DNA of 64,000 bases. It comes from Prillingera fragicola (taxonomy: Eukaryota; Basidiomycota; Tremellomycetes; Trichosporonales; Trichosporonaceae). The stretch spans positions 310,001 through 374,000 of the forward strand of contig BEDY01000010.1 in the NCBI GenBank assembly GCA_002335605.1, in the 5' to 3' direction. This document shows positions 21,568 through 33,076 of the stretch, in pieces (the first letter of the stretch is position 1; the number at the start of each line of letters is the position of its first letter). The notes below the pieces were generated by a model that saw only the letters and a program-made list of their open reading frames with translations, was not told the origin of the DNA and ran no database searches. A program made the translations under genes and the position numbers.

Positions 21568-22481
21568 ATGTCATCACTGACCTCTTCCCTCGCCTTTCTC
21601 CTAACCCGTACGTCCCCCTCCCGAACGCACTAACAAAAGTCATCGCCGCAACCCTCCTCCTCCTCACCTCCCTCTCGACCCTAGCCCTCCCCAGCCTCCC
21701 CCTAGTAAAAATCCACTCCCAACCCGCCCCCACAGCAAACTTAGGCGTATTCGGCGTATGCTACACAGCAACCTCCTCGTAAGCCCCCTCCCGTCCCCGC
21801 TCACACACAGCCAGGCAGCACTCTGCACCCCGGCCAGGGTGGGGTATACCCTCGACCCAACCCGCTTCTCCCAGCCCAGCACCGGTGAGGCGGGCTTCAT
21901 CGTCAAGCGGCGCTTGGCGGCAGCGCTCCTCGTCAACGCCGTCGCAGCCGGTATCGGCTTTGGGGCCGCGAGCTGTGCGTTTTTGGCGTGGATCACAGCC
22001 GGGCCAGTCCTTATCAGCGTAGGTCTACCCGGAGACGGCGCTGACGGCAGGTGACGCTCGTGGCGGTCATCGTCGCGGGTCTCGGCGCGTGGGCGTCCTT
22101 CACCACGAACCTAGCCTTTGTCCTCGTACGTGGCCCCCCACTGCGTCTTGCTCACGGGAGACGACACGCAGTGCCGTGGCAAAGTTTACGCACACGGCGT
22201 ACGCGGCGGATATCGGGGCGGCATTCTACCTCTCCGTCGGCGCTGCTGTATGTTTTCCGTGTGGGCTGGGCTGACTCAAGGCGGCCATGGTGGGTGCGGC
22301 CGTCCTCGCGGCCGTCAGTGTGGGATACCAGGAGCCCGCGCCTCGGCTCAAGTATGGCTACGCGCGGAACAACCCGCAGCAGCCCGAGGGCACCGGGCGG
22401 TGGTCGTGAGTCGGCGCGCGGGGAAGGGCTGATACTCATAGCAAGTACTACCGCCAGACGACGTACCGCAGCACGTACTGA
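21568..22481 (+). CDS. SUR7/PalI-family four-pass membrane protein
   Basis: Six or seven short exons encode about 220 aa. Segments in order are a first transmembrane helix (LIAATLLLLTSLSTLALPSL), a GVFGVCY motif typical of SUR7/PalI, and a Cys-containing extracellular loop (ALCTPARVGYTLDP). A second helix follows (LLVNAVAAGIGFGAASCAFL), then a third (VTLVAVIVAGLGAWASFTTN) and a fourth near the C-terminus (AAMVGAAVLAAVSVGY). Start ATG is 21568 and stop TGA 22479-22481. The first intron is 21607-21638 (GTACGT donor, CTAAC branch). The family includes eisosome-associated Sur7 and the pH-sensing PalI/Rim9 proteins. Which branch this belongs to cannot be told from the sequence alone; the short tail argues against a long PalI-type C-terminus. 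Confidence 0.75.
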
Positions 22482-22590
22482 GGGTACTGAGGTCGAGCAC
22501 TAGTGTCGAGGAATACTAGTCAAGGAGAATACATAATAAGTGTGGGTAGGGACAATGCTGTACAGATCGAATACAGATGAAATAGTAGTG

Positions 22591-24103
22591 TCACCGCTTG
22601 GCGGGCACCTTGCGCTTCTTCTTGGCGAACAAGATACTCTCTAGGCTATTGATGCTCGGCGGCTCGGATCGTTGGTGTGAAGGGGTACCCGGTGTCCCAG
22701 GTCTCGAAGGAGAGCCGCTACCGACTCGCGCACGCTTGGCATCGTCCTGGCTGTCTGGCGCGGGCCGCTTGGCACCCAGAGGTGCTGGGCGGCTGAAAAA
22801 GTCGATGACAGGCCGCGCAGCTTTTGGCGCCTCAAAGTTGCTCACAACGGGTTTGTGAATCGCCTGAACTTCTCGCCGGGACGAGTCGATCTTGAAGCGC
22901 TCTCGTGGCGGGGACCGAGGTGTGGGTGTAATGTACGCCGGGAGCTTTGCCTTTTGCTCCTCTTCCACCGGTGTAGCTGGTTTCTGGGCTTTCCGACCTG
23001 GTGCTGGCAGTCGTGGGCCAGTCACTTCTGACCTCATGTGCCGAGTCGGCGTAGCGCTTGGTGTCGAAACACCAGAGGGCAGGTACGGGTTGCGAAACAG
23101 CTCACTTTCACTTGGCGGTGGTCGACGAATACCGCCTGCAGGGGGAACGTACCGACCTGAGGCGTGTGTGAGGGCGACGCGAGCTCGTTGGGCATCACTC
23201 CTGGCTTTTGCCATTGACGTTTGAGCCTTTGATGGGCCGGCCGAGTAGGGGGCGGCTGCCGCGGCGCCGCGCCGAATCGACGAGAATGAGTGTGCCTTTC
23301 GGCCCTTCTTGGGTGCGACGAGCTCGTCCAAAACAACCACCTTCTTCGAGGCCCGATCCTGTTCAAGCTGACGGTACCGTTCTGCTAGACGCTCCGCCGC
23401 CTGGTGCTGACGGTCCACGGCGTCCCTAACAGCCTTCTGCGGGGTCAGATATGGTTGTGGGCCCAACGTACATTGTACATTCGTCGCCAGCCTGAAGTGC
23501 GCGGCTCGCCCTTGCGATCACGGCATCGTTCGTAAAAGACGGGATGCTCTGCAATCAAGAACGCTTCCCAAAGCTTGTCGGTATCGTCCATGATGTGCTA
23601 TCCTGGTCAGCGCTCTCCAGCAGTGCCGACTTACAGGAGAATTGGTCTCAATCTCGTTGAGCTGCTCCCTCCCCAGTCCATCCAGGAGCTCGGCCACCAC
23701 AGAGTACTGAATGTCTCCAATGTCCCAAATACGCGGTGCATTCATTCGAACGACTGCGGCCATTAGTATAGGCCTCAGAGGAGAACTCACTGGTCATGGC
23801 GTATGCCTTCAGCGTATCCACGCCTTTCGCAGGAGGCGGCGGCAAGATCTTGTGCATTTGTCGAAGCTGCTCAAGACGCTGATCAGAGTTAAGACGAGGA
23901 GTATGTGCCTCGACTGGCGGTGTCGCTACCCGCACAGGCGATACACTCTTCTTTTGTGACGATGACGGAGGTACACCGATAGGACGCTTGGTGTTTGCCG
24001 TGACGAACGCGGAGGGCAGCTCGGACTCTCCCTCGGATCCAAAGAGGTCGTCGAGGCTGTCATCTCCCTCTGACTCTTCTTCGTATTCGAGGGGGTTGGG
24101 CAT
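22591..24103 (-). CDS. ELA1: Elongin A (RNA polymerase II elongation factor SIII subunit A)
   Basis: The diagnostic elongin-A domain is visible across three exons: APRIWDIGDIQYSVVAELL, then LGREQLNEIETNSPHIMDD, then TDKLWEAFLIAEHPVF and SGWRRMYNV. The segment IGDIxYxxxxxxLxxxxxxQLxxIExNxPHxxxxxxxLW is the family hallmark and includes the BC-box-like region that binds elongin C. The N-terminus is acidic (EYEEESEGDDSLDDLFG). The C-terminal 290 residues are basic and disordered, ending KKKRKVPAKR, a likely nuclear localisation signal. Start ATG is 24101-24103 and stop TGA 22591-22593. In yeast, Ela1 works with Elc1 and Cul3 to ubiquitylate stalled Pol II. Length is about 455 aa. Confidence 0.88.
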
Positions 24104-24378
24104 GCTGTTCAAGGATGGCGGATAGAGGAGCACAAGAATGGCATCGCTGTACAATAATGCTTCATTGCTTTTAGACGACCTCCACCACCCAACGGTGGCA
24201 AATTGCAGATCCCTGAGGAGTGGCGCCCCGTTGTGCTGCATCTCCTTTCTGCAGTACCCCCCTCAGCATGCACGACAACGAGCATTCTACGAAAATGGAA
24301 TACATGGACTGAAGACCGGGAAGGAATAATGGGAGGAAAGTACAAGCCGGTGGGCCCATTGTAAGGGAGGAGGTGCGA

Positions 24379-24761
24379 TCACATAACTGGGGGCTGTCAG
24401 TGCCATTCTTCCGAACCCGCGCAACCCACTTGTGCAACAGCCACCCCCACCGCCAGTCTCTGGGGCGTATGGGTCTTCGCCTTTCTGAAGTGGACCCCAG
24501 ATGGCAGGGAGCTAAAAGAGTCAGTCAGCTGGCATGTCTACCTTGTCGTACGAGTGGATCCTTTGTTTCGCGGCAGTGGTTAATAAGGCTGCGGTGGTCA
24601 GCTCTGGCGCTCAACCCGGCCAGCGAGCAAGCTCACTTGAGGCTCGCGATGGAGACCATTACTCGTGGACGGCCGAGTTCCTCCTTGAGACGAGAGTTGT
24701 TCTCGAGAAGGCGCCTGAGCTTGAGCTCGGCCATGGTGACCTTGATCGTTCGTGAACCCAT
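24379..24761 (-). CDS. Heterotrimeric G-protein gamma subunit, 83 aa, four exons, CaaX box CTIM
   Basis: Exons 24761-24637, 24588-24552, 24511-24430 and 24386-24379 join exactly in frame to 84 codons including TGA. The introns are 48, 40 and 43 nt with GT...AG borders. The product has the gamma coiled-coil helix (MAELKLRRLLENNSRLKEEL), the segment HCRETKDPLLPAIWGP, which matches fungal gamma subunits, then GEDPYAPETGGGGG, and ends CCTIM. The last cysteine motif CTIM is a CaaX box for farnesylation, and the preceding Cys may be palmitoylated. It would pair with a G-beta in pheromone or nutrient signalling at the plasma membrane. A second in-frame Met (24734) could also start translation. The 8-nt last exon creates the CaaX box. 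Confidence 0.93.
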
Positions 24762-25620
24762 TGCCACGGAAGCTAAACGAGTGTGAGCCGGCGCCAGGTG
24801 GGCGGGGTCGACGGACGGTTGCGGAGGGAAGCCAGTCTGATGATCAGAGGCTGGGGTGTGGTAGACAAAGGCAACGTATTTTGGGGTGAGGTTGAGAGAG
24901 AGAGATAGACAATGTGTTGGACAATGCAATGTTGGACACGCAGGTGGCCATGGATGAGGGGGCGCACATGAAAAGGGCGACAGGTCCGTGCGTGCACAGA
25001 CACCACTGGGGTGCGCAGAGGTCCGAGCGGGGGGAAGGCGTCCGAGCACCATCCTGCCAGAGATATCTTGAAGAAAGATTTGGGTAATCCTGGGTACCAT
25101 AGTGAGGAAGATGCATGCACGAGAGATGGGAAGGCAATGACATCGCGGTCAAGTGGACATTGAGGCGGCGAGGCGGTTGTTTTCTTTTGAGGCAGGACAG
25201 GGGTTGCACCGTTCAGACCCACAGCCCGCTGAACGCTGTACTGACTGATACACCACATCTGCTACACTTTCTCCAGATCTCCAGGGGAATTGAGGGTGCT
25301 AAAGAGGGAAAGAGCTGCAGTGACTTGTCGAGCTCCTGGCATGCAACTCCAACCAGCCGCTGTGTGTGGCACTAACCTCGAGCAGACCGCCACTCAGGAC
25401 GACCTTACTTGCCAGCCTACGTGCAGTGTGTGGGAAAGCATGTAGCATGCCATTATGAAAAATACAGTCTTCCACCACTTGCGAGAGTGTCCTGTGGTCT
25501 GTGGGGGAAGGGGCAGGTGGGGCGGTCAGAGAGATCAGAGATCTGCAGTGACACAAGTGCCCTGATCGACAGACACAGTCCAGTCAACTACCAGTTGTTG
25601 CCACTCGTCGCGTCTTCTCC
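24762..25620. other. Divergent promoter region, G-gamma and coiled-coil protein genes
   Basis: About 860 bp between two outward-facing start codons. No coding signal was recognised. Minus-strand open segments (24773-25258) are Pro/Ser/His-rich and lack splice or domain support. Confidence 0.5.
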
Positions 25621-26741
25621 ATGCCCCACTTCACCATGAACAGGCGAAACAGCACATTCGATGTCTCCCAGCTCATCCTCAGGACTCCTCGCCGCTGGGA
25701 CCCACCTGACTCGTCCGGCAGCGAGGACGAGATGAGGAAACCCCCCTCGACCAGCAAGAACCGCGGCCGACGCGATGTTCAGCCACTTTACACTCCCAAC
25801 ACCACTGCTCATGACTCTGAGGCCTCAAAGGCCGACATCTCCGAGCTTCTCAAGGACCCCAAGGTGGCCAGTTTCGTGCAGCTCCTCGTGCACCAGAAGA
25901 CGGTTGGTGATACAAGTGCGGTGGATGCCGACCTTGCCACCGTGACTACGGTTGTCCCTGGCCTCGTTCATGTGCCCGAGGAAGAGGAAGAACATACTGG
26001 GACCCAAGAGCTTCTCCAGAGAGGGTACGTACACAGGACGGACAGTACTGATATCCAGCGACGACATCTGCAATGAGCTCAAGGGTGCGTCCCGTTTCCA
26101 ACACCACTAATGGCGGCAGACGCATACGAGTCACTGTCGGTCAAGAGTGTTTCCATCGACCCAGCTCTCAATGACCTCGTCAACGTTTTTGCACCTCTCC
26201 TCGAGAGTTTCAACGGCAAGAAGAGCAGGTACGTCAGAAGCCAGGACTTTGGTTAATGGCCAGCAACCAGGTCAAAATCTGGCTCCAGACGCACATGGCC
26301 AACTCGGACAAGATCCGCGCTGCCCTCGGTGAAGCCGTGCAGAAAGCTGGGACTATCCAGGTTAGTATGTTAGCAACTTGCTGGTCTTACAACCTTCAGG
26401 CTCAAGCTGCAGAGGAGATGAGCAAGATCCGTCCCGCCCAAGAAACCAAGGCTCGGCTGATGACCGAGGCGCGTCGTGATTTTGAACGCATCGGTAAGAA
26501 GCCCACCATGCAAGCCTGCGCTGACTCGTGCAGAGAAAGAGCAGCAAGCATACCTCAAAGAGCTGCAAGAGGAGCTCACCCAGGTGGAGAAAAAGTATCA
26601 GAAGGACGTGAGTGTTTTGTGCCACCCGCGCTGACTGCCTAGGCGGAGAAGTTGCCCGACGAGGACGACCTGGATCGTAAAGCCGAAGAGCTCGTAGCGG
26701 GTGCACACCATGGGCGCGGCCACACGGGCGGATTCCGTTAA
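25621..26741 (+). CDS. Unrecognised coiled-coil protein, multi-exon
   Basis: About 290 aa from seven exons, stop TAA 26739-26741. I do not recognise the family. The N-terminal part is polar and disordered (SQLILRTPRRWDPP, SSGSEDE). A short helical block follows (SELLKDPKVASFVQLLV). After a 26-nt exon (26059-26084) comes DAYESLSVKSVSIDPALNDL and FAPLLESF. The second half is a continuous charged coiled coil (QVKIWLQTHMANSDKIRAAL, EEMSKIRPAQETKARLM, YLKELQEELTQVEKKYQKD), and the end is GRGHTGGFR. The layout would suit a structural subunit of a nuclear or cytoskeletal complex, but this is only a guess from composition. The start could be 25621 or the next Met at 25636. Confidence 0.7.
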
Positions 26742-26816
26742 GACTGCATGAGAAGAGACTCGGGACGGGCTGGAGAGCTGAGTGTAAACATACATGACCT
26801 AGGAGTACAACGTCGT

Positions 26817-27664
26817 CTAGCGGAGGCCCGGGATGTCTGACCACGGAGCTCCGATGTAGCATGCCGTGTAGCGGCCCATTTCGATGTAGCTTACCCCATC
26901 GAGATCGTGCCGGAGCTTGTACAGACCCACACAGATGACACTGAGGAGACCGCCAATGATGCCGCGCAGCCCGATCCGCCTCTTTGCCGGAATCGTGCGT
27001 GGCGCGGCCGCAACGTCGCCCTTGACCTCTGCGGGGGGCTGGGGCTGCGCGCCAAACATGCGCTTTGCCCACCCGACAACCTTCATTCCACCGACGATAC
27101 CGTGGTAGAGTGCCAGCCCGGAAAGCGCGACGTAGCCGGTAAGCATCCACGCACGTGTCGAGACGGCGTGGGCGACAAAGTCGTAGCCAAACTCGCTGGG
27201 GCTGAGGTTGCGGACGGGCATGTCGTCGACGCTGGGGATGATGCGATGCAAGAGGAGATGCGGGATGACGAGGGGGATGAGCGCGTAGCCTGCCCAGCCG
27301 TGTTTGGACGGTGCGGCCTTGCCGCCGGTCTGCCAGGTGATCAACAGTCGTCGAGAGATTGAGGCGACAATGTGGACAGCGAGAGGCGCGTAGACGACAT
27401 AGTTTTCAAAAGTGTGATAATACTCGCGTCCCAGAATCTGAGAAATTTAGTTGGAGGCGCCTTACGGTAACATACCATGACACTGTCCGCGGCGGCCACC
27501 CCTCCATAGGCGGCTGCGATCGGTGCCGTGAGGTGGATGCCCAGAAAGATGGAGAAGACGGCGGCGCTGGCATTCTGTGTGCTGGTGAGGACGCGTAGAA
27601 TGCTTCCTGAAGAAGGCAGCACCCTTGTCCAACCCGGTTGGTCGTCTTTGGTGGGCTCGGTCAT
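26817..27664 (-). CDS. MCP1: MCP1-like mitochondrial outer-membrane protein (DUF1691 transmembrane domains)
   Basis: Three exons encode about 255 aa. The first has a hydrophobic span (AAVFSIFLGIHLTAPIAAAY). The second and third carry the DUF1691 pattern: REYYHTFENYVVYAPLAVHI, SRRLLITWQ, then GWAGYALIPLVIPHLLLHR, a second copy-like unit with WMLTGYVALSGLALYHGIVG, and a last span (LRGIIGGLLSVICVGLYKL). Histidines in LHR and LYHG lie within the helices, as in the family. Start ATG is 27662-27664 and stop TAG 26817-26819. Yeast Mcp1 suppresses ERMES defects and recruits the lipid-transfer protein Vps13 to mitochondria. The start codon lies 235 bp from that of CMS1, so the promoter is shared. Confidence 0.75.
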
Positions 27665-27898
27665 GGTGGTCGAGCTGTGGACAGAACAAGTGGAGGGATC
27701 AACATGGTGGCCGACCAGTAAGACGCTGATGGTTACATACCCAGCCATCACCCAGGATCATCCGTTTGATTCCGCTGGGGTCCCGCACTCTGGTCGCTTT
27801 ACGTAAACACTCTTTCAAGAACTTCGAATGCAGGCAATCAGACAAATATTTCGAGAAATCCACACTCAACGACATCTAGCATCAACAACACGTTCAAC

Positions 27899-29048
27899 AT
27901 GGCACCTGCACACCCCGACACTGGCGGAGACGACCTCGACGACGGCCTGGAGCTGGACCCCGAGCTTTTGGCCTCTGACGGCGAGAGCGGCTACGACGAG
28001 CAGGAGGATGCCGTCGGCTTTCTGAGTGACGAGGAGGAGCAGCCCGTGGCAGCGGCGTCGAGGAAGCGCAAGGCTGGCGCCGAGAGCGAGGACGGTAAGG
28101 CTGAGGTGTTCAAGACGCTTGATGCAGAGGAGAGGAAGCGCGCCCGCAAGGCAAAGGACAAGCTGCGCCGCGCCGAGAAGGCAAAGGTGCGATTGCGACT
28201 CAAGTGGCCGTACAGCTGCTAACGGAGCAGCGCGCTGCCGGCGACGAGGAGCTTCCCCGCCCACCAACACTGCTCACCCAGGCTGAGCTCGCCGAGCTGC
28301 TCCTTGCATCTGCTCGCGCAACTTTCCCCGCCGCCAGCACCATGGAGATTGACGACATCAAGATTACCGGTCAGTCGGATTTGCGCCTCCGAGCTTGCGC
28401 ACGTTGCTGACCAGTTCAGAGGACCGTATCGCCGCTCCCCTCGCATCATTCACCGGCGACGCGTCCGTTGATTCTTTTGCCCCTCTTATCGAACGCCTCA
28501 GTGATCGTAAGTCAACGCCATGGCATAGGCTGACGGTCAGTGCTAAAGGACGCACCAAAGAAGCCACCATCAGGCACCCCGCGCGCTCTCATTCTCTCGC
28601 TCTCCGGACTCCGCTGCGCCGACGTCGTGCGCGCTGTCCGCCACGTTGAGCGCCCGGGAGGCGAGGTTGCCAAGGTGAGCTACCATCATTGACGCGCTTC
28701 GAGCCACTAGCTTACAGCCTAGCTCTTCGCCAAGCACTTCAAGGTCGCCGACCAAGTCAAGTACCTCTCCCACACCCGCATCGCCATTGCAGTCGGCACG
28801 CCCGCCCGCGTCGCCAAGCTCTTGCAAGAGGGTGCCCTCAAGGTCTCCCGTCAGACCATTGTCCTCCTCGACATTGGACACAGGGATAGCAGTGAGTTGA
28901 TTCGCAGTCGTCGTCAAACATATCCTGACGCGCGCCAGAAAACCGCACCCTCCTGTCCCTCCCCGAGGTCCGTGACGAGCTCTGGAAGTCGCTCTTCTCG
29001 GGCTCGGCGCGCACAGCACTCACTGGCGCACGCTTTGCTGCCTTCTAA
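27899..29048 (+). CDS. CMS1: CMS1-family protein of the 90S pre-ribosome
   Basis: Six exons give about 290 aa. The N-terminus is acidic (DDLDDGLELDPELLASDGES, LSDEEEQ), then basic (SRKRKAG, EERKRARKAKDKLRRAEKAK). The conserved core contains ERPGGEVAKLFAKHFKVADQ, then YLSHTRIAIAVGTPARVAKL, LKVSRQTIVLLDIGHRD and, in the last exon, KNRTLLSLPEVRDELW. The VGTPxR and xIVLD strings resemble a helicase-like fold, as expected for CMS1. Stop TAA is 29046-29048. In yeast, Cms1 is a nucleolar component of the small-subunit processome. The CDS is divergent from MCP1. Confidence 0.85.
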
Positions 29049-29165
29049 ATCCACATCACCATAAGCAGCAGCCTTGCATAGACGCACTACCCTTGCACTA
29101 CACTTCACTTTACCCGTTTATGTGATACCTTAGAACTATACACGCACACAGTGCTACAAACTCAT

Positions 29166-31567
29166 TTAGAACACGTCCTCATCCTCATCCTCTGACAGCG
29201 CCTCGCCCACACCTGCCAAGCGGCCAGAGAGTAGGCCGCCAGCCACACTCTGTCGCGGGCGGAAGCTCTTGCGTGGCGGTCGGCGGCCTCCTGCCTTGCC
29301 CAACGCGTTGTCGCGCGGCGGCGGGAGGGCCTTGAAGTTCGGCGTGGACTGCACCGGCACGCCGTTGGAGCGGGCCGACACCGCTGGCTGCCCAAAGCGC
29401 CGGGCTGCTGCCATTGCTGGCGTCGGGGTGGCATGTGGCTCGTACCTTGAGCTGGCAGTACTGACGGTCCGTGCAGTGGATGCCGCTGAAGCGATCCGTG
29501 GCCGCTTCAGTCCCATACCAGCACCAAGGATGGGTGTTGGCGTAGGTGCTACTCGCTTTCGAGATGCCATTGTCGACGCGGACCTGCTCGAGGCCATAGA
29601 GACGGACCTGCTGCTCGCCGCCGGGGTGGCGTGTCGAGGCAGAGGAGCCTGTCCCCCAGCAGCGTGTCCCATCTTTGCACGCTTCCAGTCAGCAACACAT
29701 CTCACAGAAAAGCTCACCTTCTTGGCCTCCTTTGCAGCTTCCTTGGCTGCTATTGCGTTCTCGATCAGATCCACGACACGGTCGCCTCGAGCGCAGAATG
29801 CCTGTCCGTGCTCCTCCTCCCATATCGGTAGTGCTTTCAACAACTCGGCTTCAACCTTTGGCTTGAGCTTTTCGACACGCTTGCGCATCTTCTCTTCACG
29901 CAGCATGGCCGGTCCACGCTTCTTGAAGCGGTTTGGATCGAGGGCGTTGCGTTCGAGCTCCTCCTCGTCCTCCTTGAGGGCGTGCCACTCCTTGACACGG
30001 GGCAGAAGAGGGCCCATGATCGCAGCGCAAGCGCGCAGACGCTCAGCCTCGTCCTCGTGGTCCTTGAGCAAGTCCTCGGTGTAGTTGTCGTCGATAAAGC
30101 CACCAAACTCGAGCTTTGCGTCGTCGCTCATCAACAGTTCGTCTTGCAGTCGAGCAATCTCGTTACGAACACCAATGACGAAGGACGATAGGCTGCTGCG
30201 ACGAAGCTCCAAGACGCGCTCAAGCTCCTCCTCGTACTGGCCTGTCAGTATAACGCCCTTTGTGCAGAAGTTTCACTTACAGCAATGATGGCGTCCTCTC
30301 CACAACCCTGGTTGCTATCGATGAACACGTCAATAAAGTCCTGCGGCAGTTCTAGCCGAGTCCAAAGAGGCTCAATCTTCTCGTACAGCTCCTGGATCCT
30401 CGCCTCCCTACGCTCACGCTCTGCAGTCCACTGGGCGTCAGGTTTATACTCAAACGATAAACTCACAATGTCCAGCAAAGACACGGCCCAATTCGACAGT
30501 CCCACCTCCGGCTCGATCCCATCCATTCCCGCAATCTCGTGACCCTCGTCCGTCTCGCGCTTGAAGTCCTCATTGGCAGCTTGGATGCGCCCAAGTGTCC
30601 GCTCATATCGTGCATGTGCTCCCGGCTGCTCTTCCTCTGACCTTGGCGGCAAGAGGTGGGAAGGAAATTCGCATGAGCCAGAGTCTCCAGGAAGCGGTGG
30701 CAAGCCAAGCTCGCCGTGGTACCACAAGAGGTCGTTGAACAGCGATTCCAGAGCCGCCAAGCGGACATCCTGCGCATGTCAGAAAAGCCGCATCTACTAC
30801 ACTCACTCGTTCGTCCAAAGCCTTGTCCAGAGCCTCTTGCAACGAGTCGAGGATGTGTTCGCTCACATCGAGCCAGCTCTGGGGAGTCGGCTCTGGCGAC
30901 GCGGTCGACCTCCCAGCTCGGCTCGAGTTGCGCTTTCGAGATCCCGGAGCGAGCTGCGCATTCGATACACTGCTAGCCCTCTGCGCACGAGCTGGAACGG
31001 CAGCTGCTCCTGGAACGGGTTGCAGCGGAGGAGGCGGTTCGAACGGGGGACCGAGAAGCACCGAGAGTTGCTCAATGGCGGCCAAGAGTTCTACAATCAG
31101 CGTGCGTCTGTGATGCCAACTTACTCTCCACCTTGGCCAGACGTTCATTGTACACTTGCTCAAGCTCCTCCGTCTGCCGGATAAGACGCTCATGTTGAGC
31201 CGGCAGCGGCTGCAGAGTCAGCATCAACAGGCAGAAAACGGATCCTTACCTCTCCTTCTTCACTGGCTCTCCTTCCTGCCGCGACCACGCTGCGACCCTT
31301 GTCTCCCACAGCACGCGCAAGCCCTACAATGGCGCGTCGCCCATCGGCAATTTGAGCCTCCCATTGAGCGACCTCATCTTCTCGTGACCGAACGACAGAA
31401 ACAATGGCCGCCCGAACGGCGGCGTCGATTCGTGCCTTGTCGTCGGCGAGAGCGGTTGGAGGCAAATCAAGCTGCGCATGCAGTGCTTGAAGTATCGGTA
31501 CTTGTTCTGCAATGTAGATTGAGGCGTCCATTTGGGGCCAAAGACTGGACGATGGCGAAATAGACAA
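29166..31567 (-). CDS. ASE1: Microtubule-bundling protein Ase1/PRC1/MAP65 family
   Basis: About 740 aa in four or five exons. Extended coiled coils precede the conserved spectrin-like microtubule-binding part: LWTRLELPQDFIDVFIDSNQ, the segment VLELRRSSLSSFVIGVRNEIA, then LLMSDDAKLEFGGFIDDNY and ACAAIMGPLLPRVKEWHAL. It continues through RFKKRGPAMLREEKMRKRV and KALPIWEEEHGQAFCARGDR. The C-terminal 170 residues are basic, Ser/Pro-rich and disordered, the usual CDK-regulated tail. Ase1 crosslinks antiparallel microtubules of the spindle midzone. Stop TAA is 29166-29168. The upstream in-frame ATG (31567) and an inner one (31531, MDASIYIAEQ) are both possible starts. The gene faces away from CHO1 across about 400 bp. 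Confidence 0.9.
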
Positions 31568-31973
31568 GGATTGAGAGAGTGGTGGTTGTTGTTGTTATTG
31601 TTGGTGTGCAATAGACATGTTAGTCGTGTGTGTGGAATAGCGGGATCAAATCTGAAAAGTCACTCGCGCGGATGAGAAGCACGGAAGCAAATATGCCAAA
31701 ATGTGCGCCCTTGCCATACGTCATTGGTTCCCTCTCATTCGCCCCAACAACCGTTCGCCGCCGCTGCCATCATCATCATCATCTCCTCTTTCTCTTTTAC
31801 TTTACCACCTACTCTTTCCCCGTCCAGCCTCTACAGCCTGTGCACATCCACGACCAGCAACGTCTGCAACAGAGCCTATCGTCATCTAAAACTCACGACA
31901 CGCTCTCGCCGTCAACTTGTTGGCTGCCAATTCTTCTGAATCTTTCACTCCTCAGCCACATCCCCAAGCCGCA
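31568..31973. promoter_or_regulatory. Divergent promoter region between ASE1 and CHO1
   Basis: About 400 bp between outward-facing starts. Near 31771-31785 there is a short run of CAT repeats, followed by pyrimidine-rich tracts up to about 31830, a common feature of fungal promoters. No gene was recognised. Confidence 0.5.
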
Positions 31974-32921
31974 ATGTCGAAGCGTCCTTCGGCTGCCAAG
32001 CAGACTGCTGCTATCCCCGCAGACCTTCCTGCTGAGACCCGCAAGGCTCTCCAGCAGTACAAGGACGACGATGGACACTTTTCCCTTGTTCGGTAAGTTT
32101 GCTCTGACTTTATCGCAGTGGTGCTCAGCGGGTTGCACGGCAGCGGCGACAAGCTTCTGAGTCGTGCCATGGCGTCCGCTTATTACATCCTATCTTCACC
32201 CAGCCTTTATCATCCAGCGGCTAACATTATTCAGCAACTTCCGACTCGCCGATCTCATTACGATCATGAACGGCGTGTGCGGAACCCTCTCGATCCTGTC
32301 GTCCGCCAGGTACCTCATCCTGTCGTCCAACCTTCCCGCTCCCCCTTCGGACGAGGCGGTCAGGACCCTGTATCTTGCTCACTTGCTGCCCGTGCTTGGC
32401 TTTGGCTTTGACGCTCTGGACGGCAAGGTTGCCCGCTGGCGCGGTGGCGGCAGTATGCTAGGCCAGGAGATGGACTCGCTTGCCGACCTGGTGTCGTTTG
32501 GCGTTGCCCCTGCCACCTTGGCGTACACTCTTGGTCTCCGCACTCCTCTTGACCTGCTTGCCCTTCTCCTCTTCGTGTCGTGCGGTCTCGCCCGTCTTGC
32601 TCGTTTCAACGCCACCGTTGCTCTTATCCCCGCCGACGCCAGCGGCAAGTCCAAGTACTTTGAAGGCCTCCCTATCCCCTCGAGTCTCTTCCTTACCGCT
32701 GCCATGGCCTTCTTTGTCAAGCAGGGATGGTACGACGGCGCCGCCAGTGAGGTTCCCTTTGGCAGGATCAATGTCTTTGGCGACAAGGAGAGTGGCCAGA
32801 TGCACGTCCTCGCCATTATCATTGCTTTCTGGGCCGCCGCCATGGTCAGCAAGACCTTGAAGGTGAGTAGACTGTGATTCTGATCAGAGCAAAGCTGACA
32901 ACCCAGGTTCCCAAGTTGTAG
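31974..32921 (+). CDS. CHO1: CDP-diacylglycerol-serine O-phosphatidyltransferase (phosphatidylserine synthase)
   Basis: It makes phosphatidylserine from CDP-diacylglycerol and serine in the ER membrane. Exon 1 (31974-32092) ends GHFSLVR. A 142-nt intron (32093-32234) follows, then NFRLADLITIMNG. The CDP-alcohol phosphotransferase motif is complete: FDALDGKVARWRGGGSMLGQ and then EMDSLADLVSFGVAP, giving D-G-x2-A-R-x8-G-x3-D-x3-D. Four or five hydrophobic helices follow. A short last exon (VPKL, TAG 32919-32921) comes after an intron with branch CTGAC. Length is about 257 aa, close to yeast Cho1 at 276. Plants and fungi use this route while animals use base exchange, which is established knowledge. 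Confidence 0.95.
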
Positions 32922-33076
32922 CGAGCAGAGCGATCTGGATGCATACATACGAATGACTGTATTGTCGATTCCTACACTTATAGACTGTGCCTACATACAT
33001 GCCGAGTTTGGCTAGATGTTTGTCCGGGACTGAAAGGTAGAGATAGCTACCTCTATGTTGCACATGATGCAAGTTC

